This document shows positions 34,776 through 44,286 of a DNA stretch of 64,000 nt, one piece after another (within the stretch, counting starts at the first letter, position 1; every line of letters begins with the position of its first letter). Location of the stretch: positions 8,184,001 to 8,248,000 of the forward strand of contig NZ_CP085193.1 of NCBI RefSeq assembly GCF_024298965.1, in the 5' to 3' direction. A model generated the notes under the pieces. The model was not told where the DNA came from. It did no database searches and was given only the letters and a program-made list of their open reading frames with translations. This DNA comes from Streptomyces rapamycinicus NRRL 5491 (GTDB taxonomy: Bacteria; Actinomycetota; Actinomycetes; Streptomycetales; Streptomycetaceae). Position numbers and translations under genes: made by a program.

Positions 34776-36968
34776 GTGGGGGAGCGGCACGGCGTGGCGA
34801 ACGTGGAGCGGAGCGGACTGGGGAGAAGCCCGGACACGGGGCCGGCCCCCGGCGCCGTAGGGGCGCGGACGTCACGGACCAGAATGGGGCTCGTGGCCCT
34901 GTGGCTCCTGGCGGGCGTGCTGGCGGTCCGTCAGGCGGCGGCGGTGCTGCGGCTGCCGCCCGATGAGCGGCTGACCGATCTGGAGACCTGGATCGGCGAC
35001 CGCGGTGTGCTGCATGTCAGCGGGTCGCTGTACGACGGGGACTCCTTCACCGGCACCCCGTTCTCCGGGCTCGTCCTCAAACCGCTGACCCGGGCCGCCG
35101 AGCAGAGCCTCGGGGTCGCCTGGACCTTCGGCACCCTGCTGCTGGTGGTCGTCCTCGGGCTGGTCGTGGCCCGGTCGCTGCCCGGCCCGGTCTCCCGCCG
35201 CACCTCGCTGATCGCCGCACCGCTGGCCATCAGCCTGCTGGTGCTGTCGCTTCCGGTGCGCAACACCTTCACCCTCGGCCAGACCAGCATCATCCCGGTG
35301 CTCCTGGTCGTCCTCACCGTGCTGCCCAGAACCTCCGGGCGGCAGGCCGGTGTGCTCATCGGCGTGGCCGCGGCACTGCAGCCCGCGCTGCTGCTGTTCG
35401 CCGTCCTGCTGTGGCTGATCGGACGGCGCCGGGCCGCCGTGCTCGCGGGCGCCACGTTCGCCGTGTGCACCGCGCTCGCCTGGGCGGCCATGCCGCACGA
35501 CTCGGGGACGTACTGGGGGCATCACATCGGCGGCTTCGGGCTCGGCGCCCCCGCCGACAGCCTGGCCAACCAGTCGCTGCACGGACTGCTGCTGCGCATC
35601 GGCGTCGAGGGCCCGATGGAGCTCGCGCTGCTGGCCGTGCTCGGGGTCGTGGTCGCGGTGATCGGCCTGCGGCGCGCGGTGCGCTACGCGAGGGACGGGC
35701 AGTTGCTGCTCGCCGCCGCCATCACCGGCAGCGTGGCGCTCGCGGTCTCGCCCACCTCCTGGCTCCACCAGCAGCTGTGGATCCTGCTGGCCGTGGTCGG
35801 CCGGGTGGGGCGGCGCGGCTCCGACCGGCTGGTGTGGCCGGTTCTGGTCGTACTGGCGATGTCGCTCAACCGCACCGCGCTGCTGCCCGACATCGAGATC
35901 CTCGGCCATATCGGCTACAATGCGCCGCTGCTCGCGGCGCTCGCCGCCGCCTGTCTGGTGCCGTTCCTCTCCCGCACCTCGCCCCGGTGGGACGACCCCG
36001 AGCCGACGCCGGTCGCCGAACCGGCCAGGAGCCGCTTCGCCTGGGTGCCGCTGCTGCGCGTCCTCAAGCGGCCGCTGTCCCGCCCGAACCTGATGCTCGA
36101 ACTGATGCTGATCCGCGTCGGCTACTTCGCCTACTCCTGGATCCGTGGCCACGCCCCGGACGAGCGCGCCGTGGCCGAGGGCCACGGAGACCAGGTGCTC
36201 ACCCTCGAGGGCTGGCTGCACATCGACATCGAGCACTGGTTCAACGCCATCGTGGCCGACACCGGATGGCTCAAAGACTTCATGAACTGGTACTACAGCA
36301 CCTTCCACTTCCTGATTCCGCTGTCCCTGCTGGGCTGGCTGTATCTGTGCCGTCCCGCGACCTACCGCTGGGCCCGCACCCCGCTGGCCTTCGCCACGCT
36401 GCTCGCCCTGGTCGGCTTCTGGCTCTACCCGCTGGCCCCGCCGCGGCTGATGGGGCTCGGGTACGTGGACACCGCGCACGGTCCGCAGGATCTGAGCAAC
36501 CCGGACTTCGGCGCGCTCACCAAGCTGTCCAACCAGTACGCGGCCATGCCGTCGCTGCACGTGGGGTGGTCGCTGTGGTGCGGGGTGGTCATCGCGATCG
36601 TGGCGCCGTACCTCTGGGCGAAGGTGCTCGGCATCCTGTATCCGCTGCTGACGACGGCGGTCATCGTGGGCACCGCCAACCACTATGTGCTGGACGCGAT
36701 CGGCGGCGCGGTCATCGTCACGGCCGGGTTCGCGCTGCAGTACGTGTTCCTCGGCGTGGGCGGGCGCCCGCACGAGGAGGCGCCACCGCTGTCGGCGACG
36801 ATGGGCGCCGCGGTCGCCCGGGCCAGGGGGCTGGTCCCGGGGCTGGTACGGCAGCGGGGCGGACAGCACGACGACGCCGAGCCCGCGGAGAAGACCCAAC
36901 CAGGGGCCGGTGAGTCCCCCGAAAAGGGGGCCGGGGCTCGCGTTGAGCAGCATGACCAGCGGGTCTAG
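34776..36968 (+). CDS. Bifunctional GT87-like mannosyltransferase / PAP2 phosphatase membrane protein
   Basis: 730 residues from GTG 34776, which has AGAGG 5 nt upstream. Residues ~40-400 form a multi-TM GT87/DUF2029 domain (alpha-1,2-mannosyltransferase-like, polyprenyl-phosphomannose dependent), with VRQAAAVLRLPPDERLTDLE and SLYDGDSFTGTPFSGLVLKP in the first extracytoplasmic loop. Residues ~430-690 form a PAP2 domain: AAMPSLHVGWSLW (C2) and GTANHYVLDAIGG (C3). The tail is disordered. The fusion is recurrent in streptomycetes and suggests coupled mannosyl transfer and phosphoryl transfer or hydrolysis in a membrane phosphoglycolipid path, possibly related to the PAP2_3 protein at 21.9 kb. 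Confidence 0.85.
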   Translation: MGERHGVANVERSGLGRSPDTGPAPGAVGARTSRTRMGLVALWLLAGVLAVRQAAAVLRLPPDERLTDLETWIGDRGVLHVSGSLYDGDSFTGTPFSGLVLKPLTRAAEQSLGVAWTFGTLLLVVVLGLVVARSLPGPVSRRTSLIAAPLAISLLVLSLPVRNTFTLGQTSIIPVLLVVLTVLPRTSGRQAGVLIGVAAALQPALLLFAVLLWLIGRRRAAVLAGATFAVCTALAWAAMPHDSGTYWGHHIGGFGLGAPADSLANQSLHGLLLRIGVEGPMELALLAVLGVVVAVIGLRRAVRYARDGQLLLAAAITGSVALAVSPTSWLHQQLWILLAVVGRVGRRGSDRLVWPVLVVLAMSLNRTALLPDIEILGHIGYNAPLLAALAAACLVPFLSRTSPRWDDPEPTPVAEPARSRFAWVPLLRVLKRPLSRPNLMLELMLIRVGYFAYSWIRGHAPDERAVAEGHGDQVLTLEGWLHIDIEHWFNAIVADTGWLKDFMNWYYSTFHFLIPLSLLGWLYLCRPATYRWARTPLAFATLLALVGFWLYPLAPPRLMGLGYVDTAHGPQDLSNPDFGALTKLSNQYAAMPSLHVGWSLWCGVVIAIVAPYLWAKVLGILYPLLTTAVIVGTANHYVLDAIGGAVIVTAGFALQYVFLGVGGRPHEEAPPLSATMGAAVARARGLVPGLVRQRGGQHDDAEPAEKTQPGAGESPEKGAGARVEQHDQRV

Positions 36969-37069
36969 CGTGGTGAGAAGGGGGGGCGGAAAGGCGTGAA
37001 AACGCGTTAAACGGGGGGACCTGGGAATCGAGACGGGGAGCGGGGACCCCGACCGAGGAGGGATCAAGG

Positions 37070-37702
37070 ATGTCCCTGGTGAAGGCAGTAACCGCGGCGG
37101 TCGCGATGGGCGCCTCAATGGCTATCGCGACACCCGCGGTCGCCGCGCCGCCCCACCCCTTCGTCTTCGTCCACGACCAGTTCCAGCCGGCGTCGCAGGC
37201 GAAGACCGCCGGTGCGGTGACGTACGACAAGTCGCTGGTGCCGACGTCCGCGTCGGTGTTCATCGCGGAGGCGCGGCTGAGCGGCAAGGGCATGAAGAAC
37301 CACCACGAAGGTGGTGAGGGCCACGGCGAGTACAAGATGCACAAGGGCACGTTCGTGTTCATCAGCGTGCGTGGTCTCGCGGCCGATCACCACTTCGGGA
37401 TCCACGTCCACACGAAGCCGTGTGGCACCAAGCCCGACTCGTCGGGGCCGCACTACCAGAACAAGCAGGACCCCAAGCAGCCCTCGACCAACCCGAAGTA
37501 CGCCAACCCGCACAACGAGGTGTGGCTGGACCTCACCACCAGGGGCAACGGCAAGGGCTGGGCCAAGTCCTGGGTGAAGTGGAACTTCCGGCCCGATGAG
37601 GCCCGTTCCGTGGTGATCCACAAGCATGCGACGGGCACCACGTCGGGCAAGGCCGGACAGGCGGGCGCCCGGGTGGCGTGTGTGAACGTGCCGTTCAAGT
37701 AG
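37070..37702 (+). CDS. Secreted Cu/Zn superoxide dismutase-like protein
   Basis: 210 residues. Sec signal peptide (VKAVTAAVAMGASMAIATPAVAA-PP, cleavage ~26). The mature domain shows the SOD_Cu pattern: FGIHVHTKPC (metal-binding H-x-H), a GPHYQ bridge His, NPHNEVWLDL and ARSVVIHKH followed by GTTSGKAGQAGARVACVNV with the second disulfide Cys. A His-rich insert (NHHEGGEGHGEYKMHKG) precedes the core. Order and spacing of ligands are only partly canonical, so catalytic activity is likely but unproven. Located outside the membrane. SD GAGGAGGGA before ATG 37070. Confidence 0.8.
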   Translation: MSLVKAVTAAVAMGASMAIATPAVAAPPHPFVFVHDQFQPASQAKTAGAVTYDKSLVPTSASVFIAEARLSGKGMKNHHEGGEGHGEYKMHKGTFVFISVRGLAADHHFGIHVHTKPCGTKPDSSGPHYQNKQDPKQPSTNPKYANPHNEVWLDLTTRGNGKGWAKSWVKWNFRPDEARSVVIHKHATGTTSGKAGQAGARVACVNVPFK

Positions 37703-37755
37703 CGGCGTTCCGCGCGTCGCGCGTCGCGCGGCACTCGGCGGAGGGCGGGCAGGCC

Positions 37756-38355
37756 TCACGGCGGCAGCAGTCCGCCCTCCACCGAGGCGTCCCTGATCTC
37801 CTCGTACAGCGCGCGCAGCGTCTCGCTCACGGCCACCCGCGGCAGATGCAGCCCGTCCAGCGCCTCGGCGTCCACGGGAGCGTGGCTGTCGGTGGCCATG
37901 TCGCCCCAGCCCTGGCCGGTCAGACAGCGCATCAGGGTGGGGTTGAGCCGGTCCACCCCGCGCACCAGGCACGCCTCGGGCGTACGGCCCTCCTCGTACT
38001 CCCGCCACAGCGCGAGGAGTTCGGCCCCGAGCGGCGCGGGGAGCGAGGCGAAGCGCGGTGGCTCACCGCCCGCGGCGCCCCGCTCCACCGCGTCCATCTC
38101 GACGAGGTCGTGCATCAGGCAGAGCTTGATCATCTTGGTGAGGTCGAGTCGCTGCCCGGCCTCGCGCTCGAACTCGGCGTGCAGGATCCAGCTCACCATC
38201 GCCAGGTGCCAGGAGTGCTCCGCGACGCTCTCCTTGCGCTCCGGGGTGGCTTTGTTGGCGCGCTCGATCTCACGGAGGCGGGCGGTGAGGGCTATGAAGT
38301 CGAAGAGTCTTCGACGGCCGCCCGCCGCGCCGTGCGGGCCGTACATCTCGCTCAT
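37756..38355 (-). CDS. HD-domain hydrolase (YfbR/HDDC2-like)
   Basis: 199 residues from ATG 38355 (MSEMYGPHG). HD-superfamily metal residues: SVAEHSWHLAMVSW (first His), LCLMHDLVEMDAVE (HD doublet) and the downstream DLV...E motif. Size and order match the YfbR/HDDC2 5'-deoxynucleotidase group. The frame extends to 38406, but the internal ATG fits the family N-terminus. Same strand as the CYP125-like gene upstream (58 bp); it could be co-transcribed but has no obvious functional link. Confidence 0.82.
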   Translation of the reverse strand: MSEMYGPHGAAGGRRRLFDFIALTARLREIERANKATPERKESVAEHSWHLAMVSWILHAEFEREAGQRLDLTKMIKLCLMHDLVEMDAVERGAAGGEPPRFASLPAPLGAELLALWREYEEGRTPEACLVRGVDRLNPTLMRCLTGQGWGDMATDSHAPVDAEALDGLHLPRVAVSETLRALYEEIRDASVEGGLLPP

Positions 38356-38413
38356 GGCGGTCAGTGTGCTCCCGCCCGGGTGGTTGCGGGACTCCTGGCG
38401 CGGCACGAACAGC

Positions 38414-39646
38414 TTACGTGTAGGTCACCCTGAGCTCCTTGATCCCGTTCAGCCAGGCCGAGCGCAGCCGCCGGGGCTCACCCACGAGCCGGATGTCCGG
38501 GAGGGTGTCCGCGATGGCGTTGAAGATCAGCCGGATCTCCAGCTCCGCCAGGCTCTTGCCGAGGCAGAAGTGCGGTCCGCCGCCGCCGAAGCCTAGGTGG
38601 GGATTGGGGTCGCGGCCGATGTCGAAGACCTCCGGGCCGTCGAAGACCTCGGGGTCGTTGTTGGCGGAGGAGTAGAAGACGCCGACCCGCTGGCCCGCCT
38701 CGATGCGCTGTCCGCCGAGTTCGGTGTCCTGGGTGGCGGTGCGCTGGAAGGACATCACGGGGGTGGCCCAGCGCACGATCTCGTCGGCGGCGGTGGCGGG
38801 GCGCTCGGCCTTGAACAGCTCCCACTGGTCGGGGTGGGTGAGGAAGGCGTGCATCCCGTGGCTGATGGCGTTGCGCGTGGTCTCGTTGCCGGCGACGGCG
38901 AGCAGCAGTACGAAGAAGCCGAACTCGTCCGAGCCCAGATTGCCCTCGTCCTCGGCGGCCACCAGCCGGCTGACGATGTCCTTGGCCGGGCACGCCTTGC
39001 GGTCGGCGGCGAGGTTCATGGAGTACGAGATCAGCTCCATGGCCGACTCGGCGCCGATCTCCTCGGTGATGGCCAGCTCGGGATCGTCGTACGCGACCAT
39101 CTTGTTGGACCAGTCGAAGATCTTGGACCGGTCCTGCTGGGGGATCCCGATGAGTTCGGCGATCGCCTGCAGCGGCAGTTCGCAGGCCACATCGGTGACG
39201 AAGTCCCCGCTGCCGCTCTCCCTGGCCCCGGCCACGATGCGGGTGGCGCGGTCGCGCAGGGCGTCCTCGAGGGCGCGGATGGCGCGCGGGGTGAAGCCGC
39301 GCTGGACGATCTGGCGGACCCTGGTGTGCTCGGGCGGGTCCATGTTCAGCATGATCAGCTTCTGGACGTCGATCTGATCGCGCTGGATGTGCTCGTTGAA
39401 GCGGATGATCGCGGTGTTGGCGTGGGAGGAGAAGATCTCCGGCCGGGTGGAGACCTCCTTGACGTCGGCATGGCGGGTGACGGCCCAGTAGCCGTCGTCG
39501 TCGAAGCCGGCCACGCCGTGTGGCTGGGGGATCCAGCACACGGGCGCCGTCTGCCGCAGCCGGGCGAGCTCCGGGAGTGGCACCCGATGCTGATGGAGGT
39601 CGGGGTCGGTGAGGTCAAAGCCTTCGGGGAGCGCTGGGCAGGACAT
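38414..39646 (-). CDS. Cytochrome P450, CYP125-like (steroid C26/C27 monooxygenase family)
   Basis: 410 residues. The start MSCPALPEGFDLTDPDL is the hallmark CYP125 N-terminus. I-helix LLLAVAGNETTRNAISHGM, K-helix DEIVRW, and heme loop FGGGGPHFCLGKSLAELEIR are complete; AGNETTRN and GGGPHFCLG are shared with CYP124/125/142 sterol hydroxylases. In mycobacteria and rhodococci CYP125 oxidises the cholesterol side chain at C26. A FadA5-like thiolase is divergently encoded, the same arrangement as M. tuberculosis cyp125/fadA5, and KstR-like operators lie between. Sterol side-chain oxidation is the likely role. No ferredoxin is adjacent; one is encoded at 54.7 kb under a similar operator. Confidence 0.88.
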   Translation of the reverse strand: MSCPALPEGFDLTDPDLHQHRVPLPELARLRQTAPVCWIPQPHGVAGFDDDGYWAVTRHADVKEVSTRPEIFSSHANTAIIRFNEHIQRDQIDVQKLIMLNMDPPEHTRVRQIVQRGFTPRAIRALEDALRDRATRIVAGARESGSGDFVTDVACELPLQAIAELIGIPQQDRSKIFDWSNKMVAYDDPELAITEEIGAESAMELISYSMNLAADRKACPAKDIVSRLVAAEDEGNLGSDEFGFFVLLLAVAGNETTRNAISHGMHAFLTHPDQWELFKAERPATAADEIVRWATPVMSFQRTATQDTELGGQRIEAGQRVGVFYSSANNDPEVFDGPEVFDIGRDPNPHLGFGGGGPHFCLGKSLAELEIRLIFNAIADTLPDIRLVGEPRRLRSAWLNGIKELRVTYT

Positions 39647-39692
39647 CGGCCACTCCAGAGATCTGACGGCCTATCAGAAGTGTCCGCAAGGT

Positions 39693-39706
39693 AGTAACGG
39701 GTTCTA
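39693..39706 (-). promoter_or_regulatory. KstR-like operator upstream of CYP125-like gene
   Basis: AGTAACGGGTTCTA matches TnnAACnnGTTnnA at 7 of 8 fixed positions (first T is A). It lies 47-60 bp upstream of the P450 ATG at 39646. The flanks extend the symmetry (GTAG...CTAC). Confidence 0.65.
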
Positions 39707-39820
39707 CAAGTAGCAAGAGAAATCGCGGCCATTGTTTCGGGGGATCGATGCCCCCCTTGGTCCGCTCAACCCCTGCACAACCCTTGCGCCGCCGGGCCGG
39801 GTCTCAGCAGACTGAGCTGA

Positions 39821-39844
39821 AGAACTAGAACGCGTACTAGTTCT
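39821..39844 (+). promoter_or_regulatory. Long palindrome with KstR-like core upstream of fadA5-like gene
   Basis: A 24-bp palindrome with one mismatched pair; its core TAGAACGCGTACTA (39826-39839) matches TnnAACnnGTTnnA at 7 of 8 fixed positions, and the arms AGAACTAG / CTAGTTCT add outer symmetry. It lies 54-77 bp upstream of the thiolase ATG. Confidence 0.6.
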
Positions 39845-39882
39845 GACTGCGGGCGCTGCCGGGAGCCCCGCGGATGCGATGA

Positions 39883-41067
<1,185 letters not shown>

Positions 41068-41258
41068 GGGGCGGTCGGCCTCCGGCCGTTCGCCCGGCGG
41101 GCCTCGCCGTCGGAGACGAGTCCCACGGCGAGTTCTGACCCGTGTGGTGCGTGAGGGTGTCTCCCGGCGGTGGCAACGTGCCCAGTATCGCCGGGCACGC
41201 GGGGAGGTGACGAGGACGGCGCCCCCCCGGCACCTCCCGTAGGTACGGCCCCGGCCGG

Positions 41259-42440
41259 TCAGCCGCCGGACGCGGCGGACAGGAGCACGTCCACGAGCCT
41301 GTCCGCCGCGTCCGGCCGTCCGTGCGCCCGGGCCGCTTCCGCCATCCCCGCGCGCCGCGCCGGGTCGGTGAGGAGCGGCCCGAGCGCCGCCTGCAACCGC
41401 GCCGCGGTGATCTCCCCGGAGAGCGCGACGGCGGCGCCGGCGTCCTCGAGGTGCTGGGCGTTGTGCGCCTGCTCGTTCCCCGCCGAGGAGGCCAGCGGTA
41501 CGAACACAGCCGGTTTGCCGAGGGCGGTGAGCTCCGCCAGGGTGCCGGCGCCGCTGCGGGAGACCACGACGTCGGCGAGCGCCAGGACGTCGGGCAGCTC
41601 CGGGCCGACGAACCCGGTGAGGTAGTACCGCCCCGCGAGGTACGGCGGGAGCGCCGATGCGCTCGCGCGCAGGGCCTCGACGTTCGCCGGCCCGCACTGG
41701 TGCACGACGTTCGCGCGCTCCAGCAGCCACGGGAGCGCGTCCCGGATCACGTTGTTGATCTGCTGCGCACCCTGCGCGCCGCCGGTGACGTACAGCGTCG
41801 GGAGCCGCCGGTCGAAGCCGCTCAGCCCGAGGGCGGTGACCGCCTTATCGGCATGCCCGGTCAGGACCTCCGGCCGGATCGGGTTCCCTGTGACGACGGC
41901 CACGGACCGTACGGCCTCCGGGAGGAGCGGGAGCGTCGACTCCGACGACACGGCGATGCGCGCCGCCGACCCGGCCAGCTTCCGGTTCGCCAGCCCGAGC
42001 CGCACGGTCTGCTCATGGAGCACCAGTGGACGCTTGCACATCCGCGCCGCCAGCCCGGCCGGGACGGCGACGTACCCGCCGGTCGCGAGGACGACATCCG
42101 GCCGGAAGTTCGACACGATCTTGCGGGCCTGAGCGACACCGAGCGGTACCCGCGCCATGTCCTTGACATTCGCCGGGCTGATCATCTTGAGCGGGTTCGC
42201 GGACCGGCGGATCTTGCCCGTCGCGACCGTCTTGAAGGCGATGCCTTCGGCCGGGGCGACGCGGGCCTCCAGTCCGTCAGGCGTGCCGATCCAGAGGACA
42301 TCGAGCGCGCGGCCCTCGGCCGCCAGCCGGGCCTGCAACGCCCGGACCGCGGTGAGCGCGGGGTACGTGTGGCCGCCGGTGCCTCCCCCCGTGACGATGA
42401 GGCGGAAGGTGCTCGGGAGACGGGAAGCAGGTTGGTTCAC
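41259..42440 (-). CDS. MurG-like UDP-GlcNAc:lipid I transferase paralogue
   Basis: 393 residues from GTG 42440, with AAGG 8 nt upstream. GT28 motifs: LIVTGGGTGGHTYPALTAV (donor/lipid loop), VLATGGYVAVPAGLAA, VTGGAQGAQQINNVI, VVSRSGAGTLAELTALGKPA and VFVPLASSAGNEQAHNAQ. The GGTGGHTYPA loop differs from the GGTAGHIEPA form usual in actinobacterial dcw-cluster MurG, and no cell-division genes are adjacent, so this is a second copy, perhaps acquired. Possible roles are a MurG isoform for antibiotic self-protection or a glycolipid GlcNAc transferase. Convergent with the thiolase. Confidence 0.8.
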   Translation of the reverse strand: MNQPASRLPSTFRLIVTGGGTGGHTYPALTAVRALQARLAAEGRALDVLWIGTPDGLEARVAPAEGIAFKTVATGKIRRSANPLKMISPANVKDMARVPLGVAQARKIVSNFRPDVVLATGGYVAVPAGLAARMCKRPLVLHEQTVRLGLANRKLAGSAARIAVSSESTLPLLPEAVRSVAVVTGNPIRPEVLTGHADKAVTALGLSGFDRRLPTLYVTGGAQGAQQINNVIRDALPWLLERANVVHQCGPANVEALRASASALPPYLAGRYYLTGFVGPELPDVLALADVVVSRSGAGTLAELTALGKPAVFVPLASSAGNEQAHNAQHLEDAGAAVALSGEITAARLQAALGPLLTDPARRAGMAEAARAHGRPDAADRLVDVLLSAASGG

Positions 42441-42801
42441 CCGGCGCACCTTACTGGCCCGGCCGCAGCCCGGAGGACGATTCCAGCCGCGCCCCGCCAC
42501 CGGCGAGAGTATGGCTATGGCCGAGCGCTGATCGACCGGAATCCTAGGGTTGGATTTCGGCGGTAACGATTCCTCGGCGGTGCCCCTTGGGGTGCCGCCG
42601 TTTTCGTATGCCTGGAATCGTCAATCCACGGTGACCGCCCTCGCCGTCACGGGGGCTATGTCGCATATGAGTTCATGTAGTACGAGCAGATGAAAAGTAT
42701 GGAAGGGCAGCTAATCTCTGGGATGTCATCGGATTGGCCACTTGAGGTGGTTTTGCCATCAATTGCACTTTGCGTGGCCGGAGTCGAAGGGAAGCGACGA
42801 C
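42441..42801. other. Intergenic region with plus-strand hairpin and AT-rich promoter zone
   Basis: 361 bp between the divergent MurG-like and triple-repeat genes. No ORF with gene-like composition is present. It holds a terminator-like hairpin (42575-42600) and, from about 42650 to 42790, unusually AT-rich DNA (TATGAGTTCATGTAGTACGA, CATCAATTGCACTTTG) that probably carries the promoter of the secreted repeat protein. Confidence 0.5.
42575..42600 (+). terminator. Terminator-like hairpin with T-run, no obvious upstream gene
   Basis: 12-bp stem including two G-U pairs with a 2-nt TT loop (CGGCGGTGCCCC / GGGGTGCCGCCG), followed on the plus strand by GTTTTCG-type Ts. The nearest plus-strand gene ends at 41067, so it would terminate an unannotated or antisense RNA, or readthrough. 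Confidence 0.4.
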
Positions 42802-43368
42802 ATGTCAGCTCGCCGAATGCTCACCGGTACGTTCCTGGGGCTGGGAGCCCTGGCCCTGGCCGCCACGGCGGTCGCCCCGGCGGCCAACGCCGCGCCCGTC
42901 CCCGTAACCAGCCTCAATTGCGACGGCGATACCTACACATGCACGGCCGGCCTGCGGTTCGGTGACGGCAGGTGGGTCGCGCAGTGGAATGTGAACGTAT
43001 TCCACCAGAGCCCGGCGAGCCAACAGCGGGCCGCCCGGTCGGCGGACGCGCCGCGCGGTGCCGCGGCCCCGGTTCCGGTCACGACCCTCACCTGTGACGG
43101 GGACACCTACAAGTGCACCGCCGGGCTTCAGTTCGGTGACGGCAGGTGGGTCGCCCAGTGGAACGCCAATGTGTTCCACCAGGCGATGGCCAATGCCGTG
43201 CCCACCGCGTCGGCGAAGACGGTCAAGGCTCCGCGGGAGGCCGCAGCGCCGGTGCCGGTGACCGCCCTGAACTGCGACGGTGACACCTATAAGTGCACCG
43301 CCGGGCTTCAGTTCGGTGACGGCAGGTGGGTTGCCCAGTGGGACGCCAGCGTCTTCCACCAAAGCTGA
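42802..43368 (+). CDS. Secreted protein of three near-identical Cys-paired repeats
   Basis: 188 residues from ATG 42802 (AAGGGAAG upstream). Signal peptide: RRMLTGTFLGLGALALAATA then PAANAAP, cleavage ~residue 32. The mature chain is three copies of a ~38-residue unit, PVPVTxLxCDGDTYxCTAGL then xFGDGRWVAQWNxxVFHQ, joined by Ala-rich linkers of 15-25 residues. Each unit has two Cys (C-x6-C), two Trp and an FGDGRW turn, suggesting a small disulfide-stabilised beta module, e.g. carbohydrate or wall binding. I do not recognise the family. DNA identity between copies 2 and 3 is almost complete over GGGCTTCAGTTCGGTGACGG, indicating recent duplication. Confidence 0.8.
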   Translation: MSARRMLTGTFLGLGALALAATAVAPAANAAPVPVTSLNCDGDTYTCTAGLRFGDGRWVAQWNVNVFHQSPASQQRAARSADAPRGAAAPVPVTTLTCDGDTYKCTAGLQFGDGRWVAQWNANVFHQAMANAVPTASAKTVKAPREAAAPVPVTALNCDGDTYKCTAGLQFGDGRWVAQWDASVFHQS

Positions 43369-43392
43369 CGTTCCACCAGCAGGAGTGATCGA

Positions 43393-43422
43393 GGGCCCGG
43401 CGCGGACCAACGCGCCGGGCCC
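43393..43422. terminator. Bidirectional hairpin between convergent genes
   Basis: Perfect 12-bp stem (43393-43404 with 43411-43422), 6-nt loop, between the repeat-protein stop (43368) and the ECF S-component stop (43429). Confidence 0.7.
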
Positions 43423-43428
43423 GCCCGG

Positions 43429-44286
43429 TTACCCGTCCTCGAAGGCCACCGGCGCCTCGAACGCCGCCCGGCGCGTTGCGCGGCGCAGCGCTCGCAGCAC
43501 CGGTCCGCCGAGGGTGAGGGTGAGCACCATCGTGACCACGGCGCGCGGCAGGTCCCAGCCCAGCGAGGTGGCCAGGCAGTACGCCGCGAAGCGGGCGAGG
43601 TTCTCGCCGAGTGGGTCGCCGGGGACGTAGGAGATCCCCGAGGCCATGCCCTGCAGCAGGGTCCAGCCCTGGAGGTTCATGACCGTTCCGTAGGCCACGG
43701 ACGCCACCGCCCCGTACCCCGCGAGCAGCAGCGACTCCGCCCGGCCGGGCGGCCGGGCGGCGCCGGGGAGCAGCCCCGCGCCCATCGCCACCCAGCCCAT
43801 CGCCAGCATCTGGAACGGCATCCACGGGCCCACCCCGCCCGTGAGCAGCGCGGACGCGAACATCGACACGGCGCCGAGGACAAAGCCGAAACCGGGGCCC
43901 AGCACCCGTCCCGACAGCACCATCAGGAAGAACATCGGCTCGATCCCGGCCGTCCCCGCGCCCAGCGGGCGCAGGGCCGCCCCCGCCGCCGCCAGTACCC
44001 CGAGCATCGCTACGGCCTTGGCGTCCAGACCGGTGTCGGCGATGGTCGCCACGACCACGGCCAGCAGGAGCGGGAGCAGCGCGGCGAACAGCCAGGGCGC
44101 GTCGGCGGCGTGGGTGGTGATCCCCGAGTCGCCCGGTGCGAACAGCGGCCAGCCGAAGGCGACGACACCGATCGCGGAGACGAGTGCGAGCGCCGCCACC
44201 GAGCGCGGGCCGAGGCGTATGGCCTTCGTCCCGCCGCCGTTTTCCCGTTCCGCGCGGTGCGGCCCGCTCGGCGCCGTCCCGCTCAT
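43429..44286 (-). CDS. ECF transporter substrate-binding (S) component, probably cobalamin
   Basis: 285 residues from ATG 44286, overlapping the ATPase stop (ATGA). About six TM helices: SVAALALVSAIGVVAFGWPL, PWLFAALLPLLLAVVVATIA, a GVLAAAGAALRPLGAG loop, then PMFFLMVLSGRVLGPGFGFV and LGAVSMFASALLTGGVG. GTGGIEPMFFLM- and PWMPFQMLAMGWVAMGAGLLP-like phrases are typical of the streptomycete ECF S proteins in this conserved locus. The operon begins with a cobalamin riboswitch, so the ligand is inferred to be B12 or a precursor. Last gene of the operon. Confidence 0.85.
   Translation of the reverse strand: MSGTAPSGPHRAERENGGGTKAIRLGPRSVAALALVSAIGVVAFGWPLFAPGDSGITTHAADAPWLFAALLPLLLAVVVATIADTGLDAKAVAMLGVLAAAGAALRPLGAGTAGIEPMFFLMVLSGRVLGPGFGFVLGAVSMFASALLTGGVGPWMPFQMLAMGWVAMGAGLLPGAARPPGRAESLLLAGYGAVASVAYGTVMNLQGWTLLQGMASGISYVPGDPLGENLARFAAYCLATSLGWDLPRAVVTMVLTLTLGGPVLRALRRATRRAAFEAPVAFEDG

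Noticed and set aside
38597..39694. 365-codon plus-strand ORF opposite the CYP125-like gene
   Set aside because: Shadow of a P450 with complete heme, I-helix and K-helix motifs on the minus strand.
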